Shown: in pieces, positions 62,663-64,000 of the stretch
How the letters are laid out: every line of letters starts with the position of its first letter
Position numbering within the stretch: position 1 is the first letter of the stretch
Assembly: GCA_902543375.1 (NCBI GenBank)
Contig: CACBYE010000001.1
Span: 163,862 to 227,861 of the forward strand
Length of the DNA: 64,000 bases
From: an uncultured Pelagibacteraceae bacterium
GTDB lineage: Bacteria > Pseudomonadota > Alphaproteobacteria > Pelagibacterales > Pelagibacteraceae
Direction of reading: 5' to 3'
Made by a program: the position numbers and the translations under genes
Notes under the pieces: generated by a model
The model's input: the letters and a program-made list of their open reading frames with translations, nothing else
Database searches by the model: none
What the model was told of the DNA's origin: nothing

Positions 62663-64000
62663 ATGAAATTTCGTAAAGAATTTGACAGTATTGGATCAAT
62701 AAATGTACCAAACGATAAATATTGGGGAGCATCAACTCAAAGATCAAAAAAATATTTTGATATAGGAGAATTTTTAGTAAGACCTATATTAATTAAATCT
62801 ATTGCAATTATTAAAAAAGCTGCTGCAAAAGTTCATTTTAAAGAAAAACAAATTTTACCTAAAATTTCAAGAGCAATAATTTCTGCGTCAAATGAAGTTA
62901 TTTCAGGTAAACTAGATAATCATTTTCCATTAAAAGTGTGGCAAACAGGATCAGGAACTCAAACAAACATGAATGTGAATGAAGTAATTGCAAATAGGGC
63001 GATAGAAATTTTAGGAGGTAAAAAAGGTTCAAAAAAACCAGTTCATCCTAATGATCATGTAAATAAGTCCCAGTCCACTAATGATGTATTTCCGACTGCA
63101 ATGCATATAGCTATAGCAATTGAAACAAATAATAAATTACTACCGTCTTTAAAATTACTTAATAAAGAACTAAAAAAAAAAGTTTCAGAGTTCAAGAATA
63201 TTATTAAAGTTGGAAGAACACATCTACAAGATGCTACTCCACTTTCATTAGGTCAAGAGTTTTCTGGTTACCAATCTCAAATTGAAGAAAGTATTAAAAG
63301 AATTGTAAAAGCTTTGGATGAAATTTACATGCTAGCACAAGGAGGAACCGCTGTTGGAACTGGAATTAACACTAAACAAAATTTTGACAAAAAAGTGATT
63401 AATGAGATTAGAAAGATTACTAAATTACCGTTTAAACCTACAAAAAATAAATTTGCAGCTTTAGCTGCACATGATGAAATAGTCAATTTTTCAGGAACAT
63501 TAAATACCGCTGCTGTAAGTTTAATGAAAATTGCAAACGATATAAGGTTTTTAGGTTCGGGTCCTAGAGCAGGTTATGGTGAACTAATTCTACCAGCAAA
63601 CGAACCAGGCTCATCTATTATGCCTGGTAAAATAAACCCTACACAATCAGAGGCTGTCACTATGGTTTGTGTCAAAGTAATTGGAAATCACAATGGAATA
63701 ACTATGGCTGGGTCGCATGGACATTTCGAGTTAAATGTATTTAAACCTTTAATTGCTCACAACATTTTACAATCAATTGATTTGTTAGCGGATAGTATTA
63801 AAAATTTTACCTCTTTTTGTGTAAAGGGAATAAAAGCAGATAAATCAAAAATCAAAGAATACCTAGACAATTCTTTAATGCTTGTGACTGCTTTAGCACC
63901 TGTTATTGGATACGATAACTCTGCTAAAATTGCTAAGTTAGCCCTTAAAAATAAAACAACATTAAAACATGAGGCAATAAAATCAAAACTTATAAATGAA
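62663..64000 (+). CDS. fumC: Class II fumarate hydratase, 3' truncated by window edge
   Basis: Iron-independent fumarase of the TCA cycle. The first 446 residues are present of about 460. Signatures: [80 protein letters not shown] and the [16 protein letters not shown] loop. The frame stays open to the last base. Divergent from the MazG-like gene with 53 bases between. Confidence 0.95.
   Translation, partial: MKFRKEFDSIGSINVPNDKYWGASTQRSKKYFDIGEFLVRPILIKSIAIIKKAAAKVHFKEKQILPKISRAIISASNEVISGKLDNHFPLKVWQTGSGTQTNMNVNEVIANRAIEILGGKKGSKKPVHPNDHVNKSQSTNDVFPTAMHIAIAIETNNKLLPSLKLLNKELKKKVSEFKNIIKVGRTHLQDATPLSLGQEFSGYQSQIEESIKRIVKALDEIYMLAQGGTAVGTGINTKQNFDKKVINEIRKITKLPFKPTKNKFAALAAHDEIVNFSGTLNTAAVSLMKIANDIRFLGSGPRAGYGELILPANEPGSSIMPGKINPTQSEAVTMVCVKVIGNHNGITMAGSHGHFELNVFKPLIAHNILQSIDLLADSIKNFTSFCVKGIKADKSKIKEYLDNSLMLVTALAPVIGYDNSAKIAKLALKNKTTLKHEAIKSKLINE

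Noticed and set aside
62610-62747. 46-codon N-terminal extension of the MazG-like protein
   Set aside because: It overlaps the fumC start and is hydrophobic and unlike the family; ATG 62609 has a proper AGGAG site.

Overview
The window looks like one contiguous piece of a streamlined, AT-rich alphaproteobacterial chromosome, most likely SAR11 (Pelagibacterales). This is inferred from gene content and style: very short or overlapping intergenic spaces, a circularly permuted two-piece tmRNA, a tandem glycine riboswitch on gcvTHP, many ABC and DMT transporters for small nitrogen compounds, NAD-formate dehydrogenase, glycine amidinotransferase, and the order hflK-hflC-DUF2065-degP-miaA-ilvB-ilvN-ilvC. 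No gene-free stretch exceeds about 250 bases except the RNA-bearing region 61563-62001. I saw no insertion sequence, phage gene, CRISPR array, rRNA or tRNA.

Layout. 1-9.0 kb: the end of an MFS carrier, a CMP-kinase-like gene, a coiled-coil protein with a 35-residue repeat, a DMT transporter plus glycine amidinotransferase pair, a NifU/SufU-type scaffold, an HPP membrane protein, formate dehydrogenase, MsrA and SelO. 9.0-20.4 kb: a TspO / FAD oxidase / 2OG-oxygenase set, then an SDR and a lipid-modification set (flavin amine oxidase, DUF1365, CFA-type methyltransferase, DUF3833 lipoprotein). That set follows gcvT-gcvH-gcvP with only 3 bases between gcvP and the oxidase, so the glycine riboswitch could influence it. 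20.4-24.9 kb: DMT transporter, 5-oxoprolinase pxpB-pxpC divergent from pxpA, a TPR protein and a TerC-family protein.

25-39.4 kb is transport. One branched-chain-type ABC system (binding protein on +, livGFHM on -) ends in an unlisted 23-codon membrane-peptide ORF. A second system runs lysE, binding protein, livHMGF, azlC, azlD, csiD on the minus strand, suggesting import, export and oxidation of lysine- or glutarate-related compounds. A ProC-like reductase and a small porin-like protein lie between them. 39.4-44.4 kb: a TIGR03643 protein, glutaredoxin, and a minus-strand run of amino acid oxidase, DMT exporter, 2-hydroxyacid dehydrogenase, deacetylase and MsrB.

44.4-59.8 kb is a long minus-strand block joining membrane proteolysis (hflKC, degP), tRNA modification (miaA), branched-chain amino acid synthesis (ilvB, ilvN, ilvC, leuA) and the rod-shape complex (mreB, mreC, mreD, mrdA, rodA). 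59.8-64 kb: an Mrp-type ATPase, thyX, permuted tmRNA, a small basic protein of unknown function behind an unusual repeated-hairpin leader, a MazG-like gene and a truncated fumC.

The best candidates for something undescribed are RNA-level: (1) the leader at about 61926-61999, where two tandem hairpin units share a conserved 3' flank and show a compensatory base-pair change, upstream of an unrecognised 63-residue basic protein; (2) a near-copy of the terminal tmRNA hairpin just after that gene; and (3) a hairpin with a nine-U tail directly before the lysE start codon. All coordinates are read by eye; leader positions around 61926-62001 may be off by one.
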